NCBI GenBank assembly: GCA_015680685.1
Contig: MNCI01007854.1
Coordinates: 608,551-672,550, forward strand
DNA from: Gnetum montanum
Taxonomy: Eukaryota > Streptophyta > Gnetopsida > Gnetales > Gnetaceae
Reading direction: 5' to 3'
Length of the DNA: 64,000 bases
In this document: positions 1 to 11,104 of the stretch, piece by piece
Layout: each line of letters starts with the position of its first letter
Numbering within the stretch: position 1 is the stretch's first letter
Notes under the pieces: generated by a model
The model's input: only the letters and a program-made list of their open reading frames with translations
Database searches by the model: none
Told to the model about the DNA's origin: nothing
Program-made: the position numbers and the translations under genes

Positions 1-821
1 GTCTTTTGAAGGTTCTATCGAATGCAATTGTTGACATCCGTTATCTAGCCAAAATGGAGTCTCGTACGTGGTAGTTTACGCAGCAATTTTCTGGTAGCAT
101 AGTAGGATTGTCTTGAAGAAATTGCTTATTTGAGTTTTGGAAGTTTGAACAATTCGTAGTTATTGAATTTGGGATAGCTTTATTGTGACATGTTTACTCG
201 TATCATTGTACCTTGTTTAAACATTTGAGGTCTTAACACAAATTTTCTTTCTTTTTTGTCTATTTCCATTGAATCTTGCTATATTTCTAGTTTTCTTATG
301 GAACTATTTCTTTCTTTGGGGAAAATTAGAAGTAGATTCACGAAGTTGTGCTCAAATGTTTTTACAAAATTTTATTTGTTACAAGTAGGTATTATAAGGA
401 CCGCGTAGACTAGGTAATTGAAAAAAATAAAAACTCTCAACAACTCACAGTACTTGGCAAAGTTGGCTGAATCTCTTTAAGATAAGTCATTTGTAGTTTA
501 TACACAATGCAATCATTTCATTTTTCACAACCGCACACTGCAACAGCACACACACATACTCACATTAACTACTGAGTCTATTTGGAGGCAACTGGGCCTT
601 GGTGTTCCCAAAGACCAGCGAGCACCTAAATCCTGTTTGAGGACACTCGTTTGTGGTCGCGTCCCAAACGATCGCCAACAAGCATACATGTTTAGATGAA
701 GAAGTTTCATAACCAGGCAAAGATGAAATAGATGATGAGAAAGAATAATCTAGCTATTGGAGTGTAGAAACTGATCAACCAAGGATTCCAATAAGAGGAA
801 ATCTATTTTCAAATTAGAATT
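1..821. other. No recognisable gene; flank of chromovirus A
   Basis: AT-rich sequence without a supportable reading frame. It lies directly upstream of the gag relic, so it may contain the 5' LTR and leader of element A. No matching 3' copy was found by eye, so no LTR boundary is assigned. The part from about 530 to 690 is richer in GC and CpG (it contains cgcgtcc and cgatcgcc) than its surroundings. Confidence 0.4.
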
Positions 822-1720
822 ATGAGGGCTCTAATTTTGGTAACTACTTCTTCTCCAAGCAAGCTTGATGAGGAGGATCAAGCAAGGCTTGCTATAGCAT
901 TCCGTAATGTTGCTAGACTTTTGTACGTTGAGTTGAACTTTCAATGGTGTAGATGGTACTAATGCTTTTTTAGGTTGGTTGAAGGCACTTTAGAAACACT
1001 TTGAGTTGGAAGAAGTACCAAATAACTTAAGGGTACTTATTGTTGAATCTAGATTAGAAGGTATGACTTCTACTTAGTGGAAAAAGGATTCCCAAGATTA
1101 TGAAAGAAAAAAATGGTCAACCCATTAGAGATTGGAATTTAATGAAATATAGGTTAAAAAGAAAATAAGATGGTCTTGTTAGAGGTAAGAGACTATTATA
1201 AAGTTGAAATTTCTAAGGAAAGGTGACAAGGATGTTAAAACCTTCTACATCAAATTTTGTGATTTATTCCATTGAGCTAAGGTAAATTGGGAGGAATATG
1301 AACAAGCTTTAATCTTTTTAAGAGGTCTCAAAATGGTGTATCAGCAAGAGTTGCCTTTTTATGAGCCATAAAACCTTAATGAGGCTTATGATTTGGTACT
1401 CAAAGCTTAAAAGAAATTAAGTAGATTCCAAAATATGAGCAAACAAACTACCAAAGGGAAGAAGAAGGGATTCAAATATGAGAAGGGATCCAGGTCTAAA
1501 TTTGAAGAAAAGGATGGCAGCCAAGATAAGAAGATAGAAAGAGATGATGAAAAGGAAAAAGCTAAGAAGGACCAAGGCAAGGATCAAGGACTAGCTCATC
1601 CAAGATTTAGTATTTCAAGTGTGTAGAATGGGAACACAAAACAATGGAAATGTTCATTTCACAAGGTAGCTAATGGAAAAGATATGCAAACCATGAAGGT
1701 AAAGAAGACATTACACCAAG
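822..1720 (+). pseudogene. gag relic of chromovirus A
   Basis: Nucleocapsid/capsid-type retrotransposon gag, which would form the virus-like particle. An ATG at 822 opens a short frame. The family-like gag core follows in other frames: a 'DGTNAF.GWL' type segment at about 940-990, then a stretch with 'KTFYIKFCDLFH' and 'YEQALIFLRGLK' at about 1,235-1,330. From 1,435 the protein becomes very basic (many Lys/Glu), as expected for the C-terminal RNA-binding part; no intact CCHC knuckle was seen. Several stops and at least two frame changes break it. The assignment rests on position upstream of protease and RT and on the gag-like core. Confidence 0.65.
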
Positions 1721-1779
1721 CTCTTCAGAGAGGTAGTTCTAATGCTCCAAAAATTAAGGATGTTTTTGAATTAAATTCT

Positions 1780-2190
1780 TGTGCATTCATGGGGAAGTGA
1801 ATAGAGGAGACCATTCTAATAGAAAACTATTATTTTGGATTGGGGCTAGATGTTTGATTAGTGGGAAATGGATTCATGTTTTGCTTGATCGGAAAGCCCA
1901 AGAAAATGCTATTTCTTTTAGGATAATTTCTAGATGGGATTTTGCAATAGTCCTCATCCTAGATCATATAAAGTGCATTGGTTATTTAGAGATTTTTTCT
2001 AGTAGGTAAGGGAACAATTTATTTTAAAATTTAAAATTGGATGTTTTCATGATGTTTTGAAGTGTGATGTACTTCCAATAGATTATGTGAATGTAATTAT
2101 TAGTAGACCTTGGAATTTTGACAATGGTGCCTACTTTGATGAAGCAAGGAATATGTAGAGTGTAGCTAGATCTGATGGAATTCATAAGTT
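1780..2190 (+). pseudogene. Aspartic protease relic of chromovirus A
   Basis: Retropepsin-like protease that would cleave the Gag-Pol polyprotein. Around 1,875 the sequence reads 'HVLLDRKAQ' where the family has a D-[ST]-G-[AS] active site: the Asp is kept but the following Ser-Gly has been lost. At about 2,075-2,130 'PIDYVNVIISRPWNF' fits the conserved ILG-x-PW end of the chromovirus protease. The two parts are in different frames, so at least one indel has occurred. It is non-functional. Confidence 0.6.
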
Positions 2191-2429
2191 GATTTCCATG
2201 ATAGCTAAACAAGTGAGGTTGCAAAGGTTACTTAATGCTTCCTTAATCCTTCTAGGAGAGAGGGAATATATTAAGGAACATGATAAAACACATTTTGGTT
2301 TTATTGTTATAGCAATAGTTACTACTAACCATGATGATGTGCAAGATGAACTTTCTACATGTGTGCTAGGATTGAAAGAGAAAGTTTCCAAGGTATTTCA
2401 GGGGAAATTGGATGGATTGCCACAAATGA

Positions 2430-3340
2430 GGAATGTACAGCATTAGATTAATTTTATTCCTGGTGCTATCATCCAAACAAGAGGACTTATGGGATGGCAC
2501 CAAATTAGTGGGTTGGATTGCAAAGAAAAGTAGAGGAGTTACTTGCAAATGGCTTTGTGAGGGAATCAATTTCACCTTGTGTAGTCCCAATGGTATTAGT
2601 TCCAAGTAAAGATAACAATAACTGAAGGATGTGCATGAATTCTAGGACAATGAATAGGATAATAGTAAGGTACAGGTTTCTTATTCCAAGGATGGATGAT
2701 ATCCTTGATGTGCTTAGCAATGATGAGATTTTTAGAAAAATTGATTTGAAGAATGGTTATCATCAAATTGGAATAAGGCCTAGTGATGAATAGAAGATAA
2801 CTTTTAAGACATCATATAGATGTTTTAAGTGGTTGGTGATCCCATTTAGGCTTACAAATTTACTTACTACATTCATTAGGCTAATGCATGATGTATTGAA
2901 GGACTTAATTGGTAAATGTTATATTGTTTTATTTAATGATATTTTGGTGTATAGCTCTAATGAGGAAGAGAACTTGAATCACTTGATGATGATGTGTCTT
3001 AAGTTGGAGAAGGCATAGTTAATGATCAATGTGAAGAAGTCATTTCTTCAAGAGGACAATCATATATATTTGGGGCAGGTGATTTCTAAAAACCAAATTT
3101 GGATGGAAGCTACCAAGGTAAAGGCTATTAGGGATAGGCCAACTCCTAAGAATGTTGAGGAGGTAGGATCATTTCTTGGTTTAGTGGATTTTTATAGATG
3201 TTTCATAAAAAATTCTAGTGGTATTTTGTTGAGGAGGTAAGATCATTCCTTGGTTTAGTGGGTTTTTATAGATGGTTCATAAAACATTTTAGTGGTATTT
3301 TGTGGTCTATGTTTGCTTTTTTGAAGAAAAATAAAGATTT
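2430..3340 (+). pseudogene. Reverse transcriptase relic of chromovirus A
   Basis: RNA-directed DNA polymerase domain. Recognisable blocks are 'IDLKNGYHQIGI' at about 2,737-2,772 (first catalytic Asp region), 'WLVIPFRLTN' at about 2,830-2,860, and 'LFNDILVYSS' at about 2,929-2,958. The last is the YxDD catalytic box; its first Asp is now Asn (codon aat at 2,935-2,937), a G-to-A change. The connection block 'GSFLGLVDFYR' at about 3,167-3,199 is duplicated by a 74-bp tandem repeat. Stops are mostly TAG and TAA at Gln or Trp positions. It is dead. Confidence 0.85.
3154..3301 (+). repeat. 74-bp tandem duplication inside RT
   Basis: The segment beginning gttgaggaggtaggatcatt at 3,154 is repeated from 3,228 with a period of 74 bp. 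The copies differ at several sites, including g/a at the ninth codon region and gatgtttc versus gatggttc. 74 is not a multiple of three, so the duplication also shifts the frame. The divergence shows it is an old event. Confidence 0.85.
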
Positions 3341-3379
3341 TAGATGGGATAATAAAACCCAAGGAATCTTTGACTTATT

Positions 3380-3795
3380 GAAAGAAAAGATTACTAGTGA
3401 ACCAATGCTTGTAATTCCAAATTTTTAGAAGCTTTTTTGGGTAGAGGTGGTTGCAAGTGGACTTGCCATTGGTGGGGTACTTTCATAAGAAGGTAGGTCT
3501 ATTGCTTTATTTTCTAAAAGTTGAATGAGTCATGGTAAAAATATAGCATATATGAGAAGGATTTCTACACTGTTATTCAAGTAATCAAGCATTAGAGGCA
3601 TCACTTGTTACCCAAGGAGTTCACTTTGATAACAGACCACAAAGCACTTCAATTTCTAAACTCAAAAAAGAAGTTGAATGTAGAGCACATGAAGTGGGTT
3701 GCATAGTTATAAGAATTTAATTGTGTTAAAACAAAAAAATAAAAAAGTCAATGTGGTGGTTGATAAGTTGTCCAGGGTGCATGTGGTGAATTTTA
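3380..3795 (+). pseudogene. RNase H relic of chromovirus A
   Basis: RNase H domain that would remove the RNA strand after reverse transcription. The clearest blocks are 'ASGLAIGGVLS' like sequence at about 3,450-3,485, 'HHLLPKEFTLITDHKALQF' at about 3,600-3,655, where the TDHKAL motif is diagnostic of Ty3/gypsy RNase H, and 'KLNVEHMKWV' at about 3,672-3,702. It ends with 'VVDKLSRVH' at about 3,754-3,780, equivalent to the family's 'ADALSR'. Several frameshifts and stops are present. Confidence 0.75.
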
Positions 3796-3859
3796 GCATA
3801 CCTAATATGGAAGGTATTGGTGATTTTGCTTCTTTGTATGAGCATGATGTTAATTTTGG

Positions 3860-4760
3860 ACACATTTGAAGGAGCATCAAAGAGCCATTATTGAGTAGGA
3901 TAGACTACTGAAGGGACTTTCATATTTAAAATGAACTATTATTTAAGAATGAAAAGGTATGTGCTGCTAATTGTGATTTTTGGAAAAAGATTTTATTTGA
4001 AAAGAATTGTAGTGGCATGGTAGGTTACATGGATAGAGATAAAACATTAGAATTGGTGGGTAGGCACTATTTTTGGTTTGCATGGCAACTAAATTTTCAA
4101 AATTTATGAAGGAGTATTCGACATGTCAGAGGTTCAAAGGAGGTAAAGGAGTGGATGAGCATTAAATGCCTTTACCATGTGCCAAGGGTCCATGGGAAAG
4201 TGTGTCTATGGATTTTGTAAGTTGTATTCCAAAAATCAAAAGTAGGAATGATCTAATTTTTTTGGTTGCAAGTAGGCTCTCTAAGATGGCATACATATCT
4301 TCATGCAAGAAGATGAACGAGGATTCTCATGTTGCAAATTTGTTTTTCTAGAATGTTGTGAAGTTGCATGGAATTTCTTTGAATATTTTTAGTGACAAAG
4401 ACTTCAAATTTACCAATCACTTTTGGATGTCCCATTGAAAACTTTTAGTGATAAAATTGAATTTTTATAGTGCATATCATCCATACTTTGATGTCCAAAT
4501 GGATATGGTGAATAAATCCTTACTAAATATTTTAAGATGTTTGTGTGATGGATAGCCAAATAGGTGAAAAAATTGTTGTATCATGTCAAGTTTTCATGAA
4601 ATAATGCTTTTCATATTGCTATTGGGAAAAGCCCATTTGAGGTGAACTATGGGTTTTATCCAAAGATGGTGGACACTTTGAAGACCTTTGTTGGTGAAGC
4701 TCAACTTAGTGCTAATTTTGTGTAAGAGATGAGGGATCTCCATGCATAAGTTAAATCAAA
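3860..4760 (+). pseudogene. Integrase relic of chromovirus A
   Basis: DDE integrase. The block 'GPWESVSMDFVSCIPK' at about 4,187-4,234 holds the first catalytic Asp, and 'IFSDKDFKFTNHFW' at about 4,384-4,425 holds the second. The segment 'VQMDMVNKSLL' at about 4,494-4,525 corresponds to the family's Q-T-E-V-x-N block and shows Asp in place of the catalytic Glu. The N-terminal HHCC zinc region near 3,990-4,130 is badly broken, with 'STCQRF' still visible near 4,120. Many stops; dead. Confidence 0.8.
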
Positions 4761-4799
4761 TTTGAAGAAAAGGTTGAAGAGAGAGTCCTTAGGAGGAAT

Positions 4800-5215
4800 G
4801 AGGGTAAAAAAAATCAAATTTTATTGTTGGTGACTTGGTTTGTATGCACTTGAAGAAGAAATGGTTAAGGGATATCAACTTCTCAGAATTGAAATTAAGG
4901 TCAAGATTAATGATAATGCTTTTAAGATTGATTTACCAAACAATGTTCGTATGTCTTTTGTGTTTAATGTTTCAGATCTTGTGCACTATCATGGATTAGT
5001 TGATGGGGAGACCATATAGGGTAGCATTGATAAGTTGAAGAGGGCTATTAATTAATCAAAGGTTTTAATGAAGAAGAGGAGAATTGTACTCAAGTGGAGA
5101 AAAGCTTCTAGCACTCAGGAAGTTAAGAGGCATGAGTACTTGATCCATTGGGAGGTTCAGTCCATGAATGATAATGTATGAGTCCATGAGACTAAACTCC
5201 ATAAGTAGGGGATCA
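4800..5215 (+). pseudogene. Integrase C-terminus and chromodomain relic A
   Basis: C-terminal targeting domain that, in active chromoviruses, binds modified histone tails and directs insertion to heterochromatin. The integrase tail has 'DLVCMHLKKKWL' like sequence near 4,830, 'FKIDLPNNV' near 4,920, and 'FNVSDLVHYHG' near 4,960-4,992. The chromodomain core 'HEYLIHWEVQ' lies at about 5,131-5,160 and is followed by 'HETKLHK', matching the aromatic-cage region of the family. There are two or three stops, and 'WE' is kept. Confidence 0.75.
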
Positions 5216-6280
5216 TTTCAACTCCTACTTCATTGTTCACATGAGTTCACTTTTTGAAGGATGCTAGAGCTAGTATAGGAACATCTCTTTCGATCCTCTT
5301 GTTCTTCCCTACTTGTGTGTTTTGTAAGTTTTGGACTCAATGAAGATGTCTTGGTGGTCAAAGAGATGTCTTGTTTGGGAGCTGAGATTTCACAAGAGAC
5401 ATGTCCCACACTCAAGAGACATCTTCCACACTCAAGATACGTCTCTTCTGAAAGTTGATTTTCTTAGGAGACAATTTGAAGAGGCTAGAGATGACTCATA
5501 CAACCAAGGAAACTTTCAAAATTGACCATTTCAAGTTGGAAAAGAGCTAGGAAAAGGAGGATAAAGATAGAAATAATATAGGAACTTCAATTTGAGCTTG
5601 TGGAATGTTTCTTTAGATTTTTGTCTTGTTTTATTAATAAATATGTTGGTGCTTCATGCTTGTACCGTGGAGACATGAAGAGGAGATGCCATGTAAGTTC
5701 TTATGTTGAACTTGGGTAAGAGAGTGAGAGAGAAGATTAAGTGAGTGCATAGATGTTGTAGCTCAAAGATCAATTTTGTTGTATGTTGGCTTGTGTGTTC
5801 TAGAATGCTTGTATATTGACATCTTAGTTCAAGATATGGGAGAGATTCTCCATCAGTTATGTATTACATTAAGAATAACCATTGTGTGGTTGTAGAGCCT
5901 CATGCTTTGTAGCATCATTTGAGTGTTTTTAAGAGGTTTAGATCTTTTGTGGGTTTTGAGAATCTATTGTAATCTTCTATATGAATAAATGAAGATAGCT
6001 AGTTATTCCATTTTCTAGAAATTTAATTATGTATTCATAGTATTTGGATTTAGTATTAGAAGGTGATTTTAATATTTGAGTGAACCTAGTTCAAGTAGGA
6101 TCAACGTGAGATGTCGATGAGTTGGCATGTTGCAAAAGCAAAATTTGATGTCGAATGTGAAAAGTGGAATTAATACCAAATGTTAGAAGTAGGTTTAATG
6201 TAGAATGTTAAAAATTGATTTAAATTTTGAAGAATGTCAAAACTCATTTAAATTTTGATCCATGAATTGGGAAGGTCCTA
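5216..6280. other. Non-coding; probable 3' LTR of A and junction with B
   Basis: No gene is supported. The position right after the chromodomain predicts the 3' untranslated region and LTR of element A. A plausible polyadenylation context, aataaatgaag, occurs at about 5,983. No LTR edge could be set because no 5' partner was found. The stretch from about 6,080 to 6,280 precedes an RT that starts abruptly, so the truncation point of element B lies here. Confidence 0.35.
5391..5448 (+). repeat. Short tandem repeat, about 20-bp unit
   Basis: The unit ctcaagagacatcttccaca is present about two and a half times with point differences (agagacatgtc, agagacatctt, agatacgtctc). It lies in the presumed 3' untranslated/LTR part of element A. 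Confidence 0.6.
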
Positions 6281-7020
6281 GACTACTATTAAGATGTTAT
6301 GCCACCAGAGCTACTTAGAGATCTAAAACCACGAAGGGTTATAGATCACAAAATTGAGTTGCTACCAGGTACAACCCCTTTTATTTAGAGGTCATATTAC
6401 TTGACAGAACTAGAGTTGGAGGAGCTGAAGTAATATCTAGATAGCCTAATTTCCAAGGATTGCATTCATCCCTCAAAATATCCTTATAGTACATTTTTGT
6501 TGTTTGTCATCAAGGAGGATGGAACTTTGCATCTTTGCTATGACTACAAGTTGTTAACCAAACATACCATAAAAAATAAGTATCGAGTGCCTCTAATTTT
6601 TGATTTTCTTAATTAGCTAGTTGAGGTGTGCTATTTCACCTAGCTAGACCTTTGATAAAGGTATTATTAGGTTCACATTGTAGAAGTAGATAAGGAAAAA
6701 ATTACTTGTGTGACTAGATATGAGTCGTTTGAATAGATCATAATGTTGTTTGGGCTTTGAAATGCACCAACCATCTTTTATACATTCATGAATGAGATAT
6801 TGAGGGCATTTCTTGATACATTTGTAATTTTCTACCTTGATGATATCTTGGTATATAATAGGACCATGGAGGATCATATCCTCCACTTGTAGATGATCCT
6901 TGAAAATCTATGATAGAACTAGTTATACGTGAAGAAAGAGAAGTGTGAGTTCTACTACATAGAGTTGAACATTCTAATACATATCATTGGGCATGGATAA
7001 ATTAGGCCTAATCCAAAAAA
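6281..7020 (+). pseudogene. Reverse transcriptase relic of chromovirus B
   Basis: The RT starts at 'PPELLRDLKP' (about 6,302) and 'IDHKIELLPG', the block that precedes the polymerase domain in plant chromoviruses. It continues through 'FVIKEDGTLHLCYDYK' (about 6,495-6,545) to 'FYLDDILVYN' at about 6,830-6,860. The YLDD catalytic box is intact (about 6,833-6,844). At 6,653-6,670 the segment equivalent to the first catalytic block carries TGA, TAA and TAG at sites where the family has Arg, Gln and Gln. This is the pattern left by C-to-T changes. Confidence 0.8.
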
Positions 7021-7625
7021 AAGTTAAAGTCATATGTCAGTGGCTTGCTCCTACTAATGTTCACAAGGTTCAATAGTTCATGGAGCTGGTCAGCTTCTAT
7101 TACTAATTTATTAAACTTCTAAGGCATTACAATCCCTCTTACAAATTTACATAAAAAAGGAGTCTCATGAAACTAGGACTCTAACTATGATAAGATATTT
7201 GATAAAATTAAATAGGCCTTAACCTCTCATCCTATGCTAGTATTGCTATAATTCACAAAATCCTTTAAGATCCATACAAATGCTAATGAGAATGAAATTG
7301 GTGGGATGCTACTATAGGAGGGCTACACTGTTACTTATGAATCATGAAAGATTAATTAGGTAGAACAAAGATGGCCTATCCATGAGAAAGAAACATTTTC
7401 CATTGTCCATTACTTAATATCGTGAAGGCACTACCTACTAGAAAGCCAAGTCCTTGTGAAGATAAATAATTTAACTACTAACTATCTACTCAATGAAATG
7501 AAGCTTCAACCCAAGCAGGTCTGATGGTTAGCCCTACTCTCTAAATTTGACTTGTAATTAGTCTATCATCTTGGAAAGGAAAATGTTTTGGTAGATGCAT
7601 TGAGCCAATGTCCTCCATCAATCTT
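7021..7625 (+). pseudogene. RNase H relic of chromovirus B
   Basis: The blocks follow the family order: 'FKIHTNANENEIGGML' (about 7,266-7,313; family T-D-A-S, so Asp has become Asn), 'IHEKETFSIVHYL' (about 7,378-7,416), 'RHYLLESQVLVKINNL' (about 7,427-7,475) and 'KENVLVDALS' (about 7,578-7,605). The second catalytic position reads I-N-N instead of T-D-N. Stops are TAG or TAA at Gln/Trp sites. Sequence after the RT 'finger' (7,020-7,240) is more scrambled. Confidence 0.75.
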
Positions 7626-7639
7626 CCAGCCCTTTTTTT

Positions 7640-8400
7640 GTCAATGGGTTACAAACCTTTCATGTTTAGTGTGATGAGGTACTACTAGCTAGAATCCAAG
7701 ATGCTCTGAGATGAGATACTCAAGTCATCAACTTGGTGAAATTGATAGAGGTAGGATGAGCACATTACTTTAAGATGAGGGATGGACTACTATGATTATG
7801 GATAATTAGATTTGTGTTCCAAATTGGTATGGACTTCGTAAGAAGATTATTTAAGAGTTCCATGACACATCATGGGTTGGGCACCCTGGTCATGAGAGAA
7901 CTTTGGCATTGATCGAGAGAACCTTCTTTTGGCCTAAAATGCATAATGATATAATTACCTATGATTATAAGTTTTTGGTATGCCTACAAGACAAGGTGTC
8001 TACTAAGCATCTTGGTGGGCTTCTCATCCCACTTGAAATCCCACCATATCCATGGGCTATAGTGATCATGGATTTTATTTCAAGCCTACTGAGTGTGCAA
8101 GGCCTTACTAGCATTATTTTCGTAGTCAATAAATTTTCTAAGTTCATAATATTTACCCCATGTTTGGCCTAATGTTCTGTAGAGGATATGACTACATATT
8201 TCTTTAATAGGGTGGTCAAATATTTTAGGCTACTAATGAACATAGTATCAGATTATGACCCTAAGTTTACAAGCACATTTTGGAGAGTCTTGTTTGATAT
8301 GACGGGAATCACCCTCAAGCTATCTACTAATTTTCATTTGCAAATAGATGGAGCATATAAATCATGTACTCAAGGAGTACCTCTGACATTATTTTCATAG
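7640..8400 (+). pseudogene. Integrase relic of chromovirus B
   Basis: DDE integrase. The zinc-binding His pair is visible in 'SWVGHPGHERTLAL' at about 7,870-7,912. The CxxC pair is reduced to 'FLVCLQDK' (about 7,972-7,995), having lost its first Cys. 'VIMDFISSLLS' (about 8,065-8,097) keeps the first catalytic Asp, and 'VSDYDPKFTSTFW' (about 8,245-8,283) keeps the second. The Glu region reads 'QIDGAYKSC' (about 8,341-8,367) and has lost Glu. Open runs of 89 and 70 codons remain at 7,903-8,172 and 8,188-8,400. Confidence 0.85.
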
Positions 8401-9095
8401 TGATCAAAAGAACTAGCCTGCTTTATTGGAAATTGTCCAGCTAAGCTACAACAACCAGAAGTCCTTAGTTATGGATTTTCTCTAGTAGAATTGGTAATGG
8501 GAAGGCAACCCATTATCCCACATATGGTTTCTCCTAGCTTGTAGAGCAAACATCCTTTAGCTTATGAATTATTAAGAGTATGGTCAAAAAATGTTTAGGC
8601 TATAAGGGATTTTTGGGAGATGGTTGTGCAACACATGAAAAAGTATGCAAACCATAAGCACTAGCAATACAAATTTGAAATTGCAGATTTGGTCTTCTTG
8701 AAGTTGTACCCTCACTAGCTTAAAGAAAAATAGAAAACTACTTCTAAATTGACGCAACAGTATGATGGCCCATTCTGGATTATCGATAAGATTAACCCTA
8801 TGACTTACAAGCTTCAGCTACCTATTAATATGAACTAGGTTCATACAATCTTTCATGTTAGCATATTGAAGCCCTTTCTTGATGGGTTTCCTTATCCTGA
8901 AAGAAGTCTCTTCATATGAGAATGACCTAGTATTCAGTCTATGCAAGGTAAGAGTGCAAACCACATTATAGACTTCAAGATCATTTGACATGGTCCTAAG
9001 ATGAAAGTAAAATTTTTGGTCCATTGGGAGCATCGTTTGGAGTCAGATGATAGTTGGAATCCATTGTTAGTGTTGGACATTTGAGTTTTATAAAC
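8400..9095 (+). pseudogene. Integrase C-terminus and chromodomain relic B
   Basis: Tail of the pol polyprotein. 'QYDGPFWIIDKI' and 'TYKLQLP' (about 8,758-8,823) match the family's 'GPY.I...YKL.LP' block, and 'FHVSILKPF' follows at about 8,850-8,876. The chromodomain reads 'KVKFLVHWEHR' at about 9,005-9,037 and 'SDDSWNPL' at about 9,046-9,067, with the aromatic Trp residues kept. It would have guided integration to heterochromatin. A few stops are present. Confidence 0.75.
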
Positions 9096-10690
9096 ACCAC
9101 TTAGGTCACATGATAACATTAACAAGTTGTTTGTTGGAATGTGTTTTATGTTTTTTGATCATTGAGGCATACTCCTCTTGATTTCTATCCCAAATTTAAA
9201 TTTTCTTGAGGGACTCACATGGTTTCAGACAATGTTGTTACATATAGTTCCTAGTTCTGTATTTAATGTTTATTTATACAACCATGAACATATTTCCTTC
9301 ATGGTAAAATGCATTATAACTTTTTATTTAAATGGTTTTAATTATGGTAGGTTAAGGGTACAATCCTATTTGTGTTATTGGATAATTGTTAGGATTATGG
9401 GTTTGGAATGTTTGAAGAAAAAAGTTTCCAGATGTCATCTATCCTACAATGTTGTATGGGGGTAAGACCTTAGTACAAAAAATTGGTAAATGATTCAAAC
9501 AGTGTAAAAAATATTTTCATTAGACAAATTGAAGGTGATAGCACAATCACCTTATTCTAGGTTACTTTTGAAATTTGACTTACTCGCTTTAAAAGTTGAA
9601 TCTTTGTGTTAATTCACTAGCTATGTTTAAAATTTAGTAAAAACTGAGCAAACCAAATTTTTCAAGGAAGTAGATATAAAAGAACAAGGACAATATTTCT
9701 AAGTGATGTAACTAAAGACATGGAATATGTCATTAGAGGTTGTGTAAATTAATCATAAGCACATACATATGTTAGTTAAGAAGTAAGTTTTGGGAAAGTT
9801 ATAGTCAAATGTGAAAGGTAAGAAGAAATTTTACTTGGAGAATATTAGAGGAAATCAAATAGAATTATAAGTTTCTTATCCTACAAGTAAAATCTTAATA
9901 AGATCTTGCAACTAAATTAGTAAGCTTCATTTTAGTTCACATCAACCCAAGATAAAAAGTGGGAGATGGATTAACCTTCTTAGAGAAGAGCACACCTATA
10001 GGGTATGTGGGTTAGGAGCTCTTAAGGATGAGAAACATATTTTTCTTAATTTTTTTTAACTAAACATCTTAGACAAAAGTATACAATTATAAAAAAAATG
10101 TTCGTATGATCTATTTTAGTTATATCCAATGGTGTTTAGGCACTTCATTGAATCTATTTTTATTTTCTATGACATGAATGTACTATTTGTCTAATAGAGC
10201 TTTTCTAGTTTAGGATGTAAAAAAATATTTCATTTTGAAAAAAAAAATACAAAACAAAAATAAAAAAGTTAGGTTGTAGAGAGAAAAAATAAAAAAGAAA
10301 AAATTTATTTTTGTAGTAATAAATTTTTTGTAGTAATAAATTTTTTTAGTAAAAGTATATGGATAAAGGGTAACAACGCAATGCATTTCACTAAGCATGT
10401 AAGAGTAACCCCCTTTCTAGTGGCTGCACGGTGGCTCTAGTTGAGTCTGTATGACTTGAGAAATAGATAGCTTATCATCATTCCCAATGCCCCAATCGAA
10501 GTATATGAAAGGTTCTTAAAAATAAAAAAAATATTTTCATGGTAGTGAAGTTTTAATGATAATTAAGTAATTGTTTAGGTATACTTAATATATTGGATAA
10601 CACTACATTTTTTATATTTTTTTATACTTAAGAGTGTTAAAACTCAAAACATAACATTTACCCAAATAATACTTTTATAGAAATTTATTT
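9096..10690. other. AT-rich non-coding DNA
   Basis: No gene can be supported. The first few hundred bases probably belong to the 3' end of element B. A very A/T-rich patch at about 10,235-10,350 includes a 17-bp unit (ttttgtagtaataaatt) present twice in tandem near 10,312 and 10,329. A 95-codon open frame at 9,178-9,465 has no family features and is not called. Confidence 0.5.
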
Positions 10691-10770
10691 ATAACTCAAC
10701 ATTGTCGAATGCATGACTTAGAGACTTCAAATTAAGAGTCTTATCACTTGACTAGCACCATATGATTTTA
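10690..10770 (-). repeat. tRNA-like (SINE-like) segment 1
   Basis: Read on the minus strand, gctagtcaagtgataagact near 10,750 resembles a tRNA D-arm/A-box, followed by aagtcatgcattcga in the B-box position and then the motif gagttataa. The same order is found at 12,490-12,590. This suggests a tRNA-derived short interspersed element; the match is degenerate and was judged by eye. Confidence 0.35.
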
Positions 10771-11104
10771 TAGTTACTAAGTTCTGATTTCAATATTTTC
10801 TTAGTTCTATATAGTACAGAGTAAAAATTGATAGAAAAAAATTTAAAAAACAAGTATTCATCTTCATCATTATCTTAATACCTATATCCCATTTATATAT
10901 AGATTGGGAGAAAGTATTTGAAGGTGGTTTTCAATGGATAGGTCTGTACTTTATGTTGTAGTCTAAATCTATTTTTCTATTTTAAAATTGATTTATTTTA
11001 ATATTATAAAAATTAGTTCATTTTATTTATATTGAATAGTGTGTGAATTAGTTAGTAGTGGTTGGACAAACTTAGTCATATTTTGAGGGGATGTGTTAAA
11101 ACCC

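Larger units (their letters stand above)
822..5215 (+). mobile_element. Chromovirus relic A (Ty3/gypsy), near full coding region
   Basis: The domains occur in the order gag, aspartic protease, reverse transcriptase, RNase H, integrase, chromodomain, all on the + strand. This order, with a C-terminal chromodomain, defines plant chromoviruses. Every domain carries in-frame stops and several frameshifts, and some catalytic residues have changed, so the element is dead. LTR boundaries were not resolved: no pair of matching repeats was found at 1-821 and 5,216-6,280. A 74-bp tandem duplication sits inside the RT. Confidence 0.85.
6281..9095 (+). mobile_element. Chromovirus relic B, 5'-truncated
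   Basis: A second Ty3/gypsy chromovirus on the + strand, containing RT, RNase H, integrase and chromodomain but no gag or protease. Its RNase H and integrase differ clearly from element A, so it is a different family. It begins within the RT N-terminus at about 6,281, so the LTR, gag and protease were lost by deletion or by insertion truncation. Catalytic motifs are better preserved than in A, although stop codons are common. No LTR was identified. Confidence 0.8.

Noticed and set aside
1-821. 5' LTR of chromovirus A
   Set aside because: No matching 3' copy was found at 5.2-6.3 kb by eye, so no boundary can be stated.
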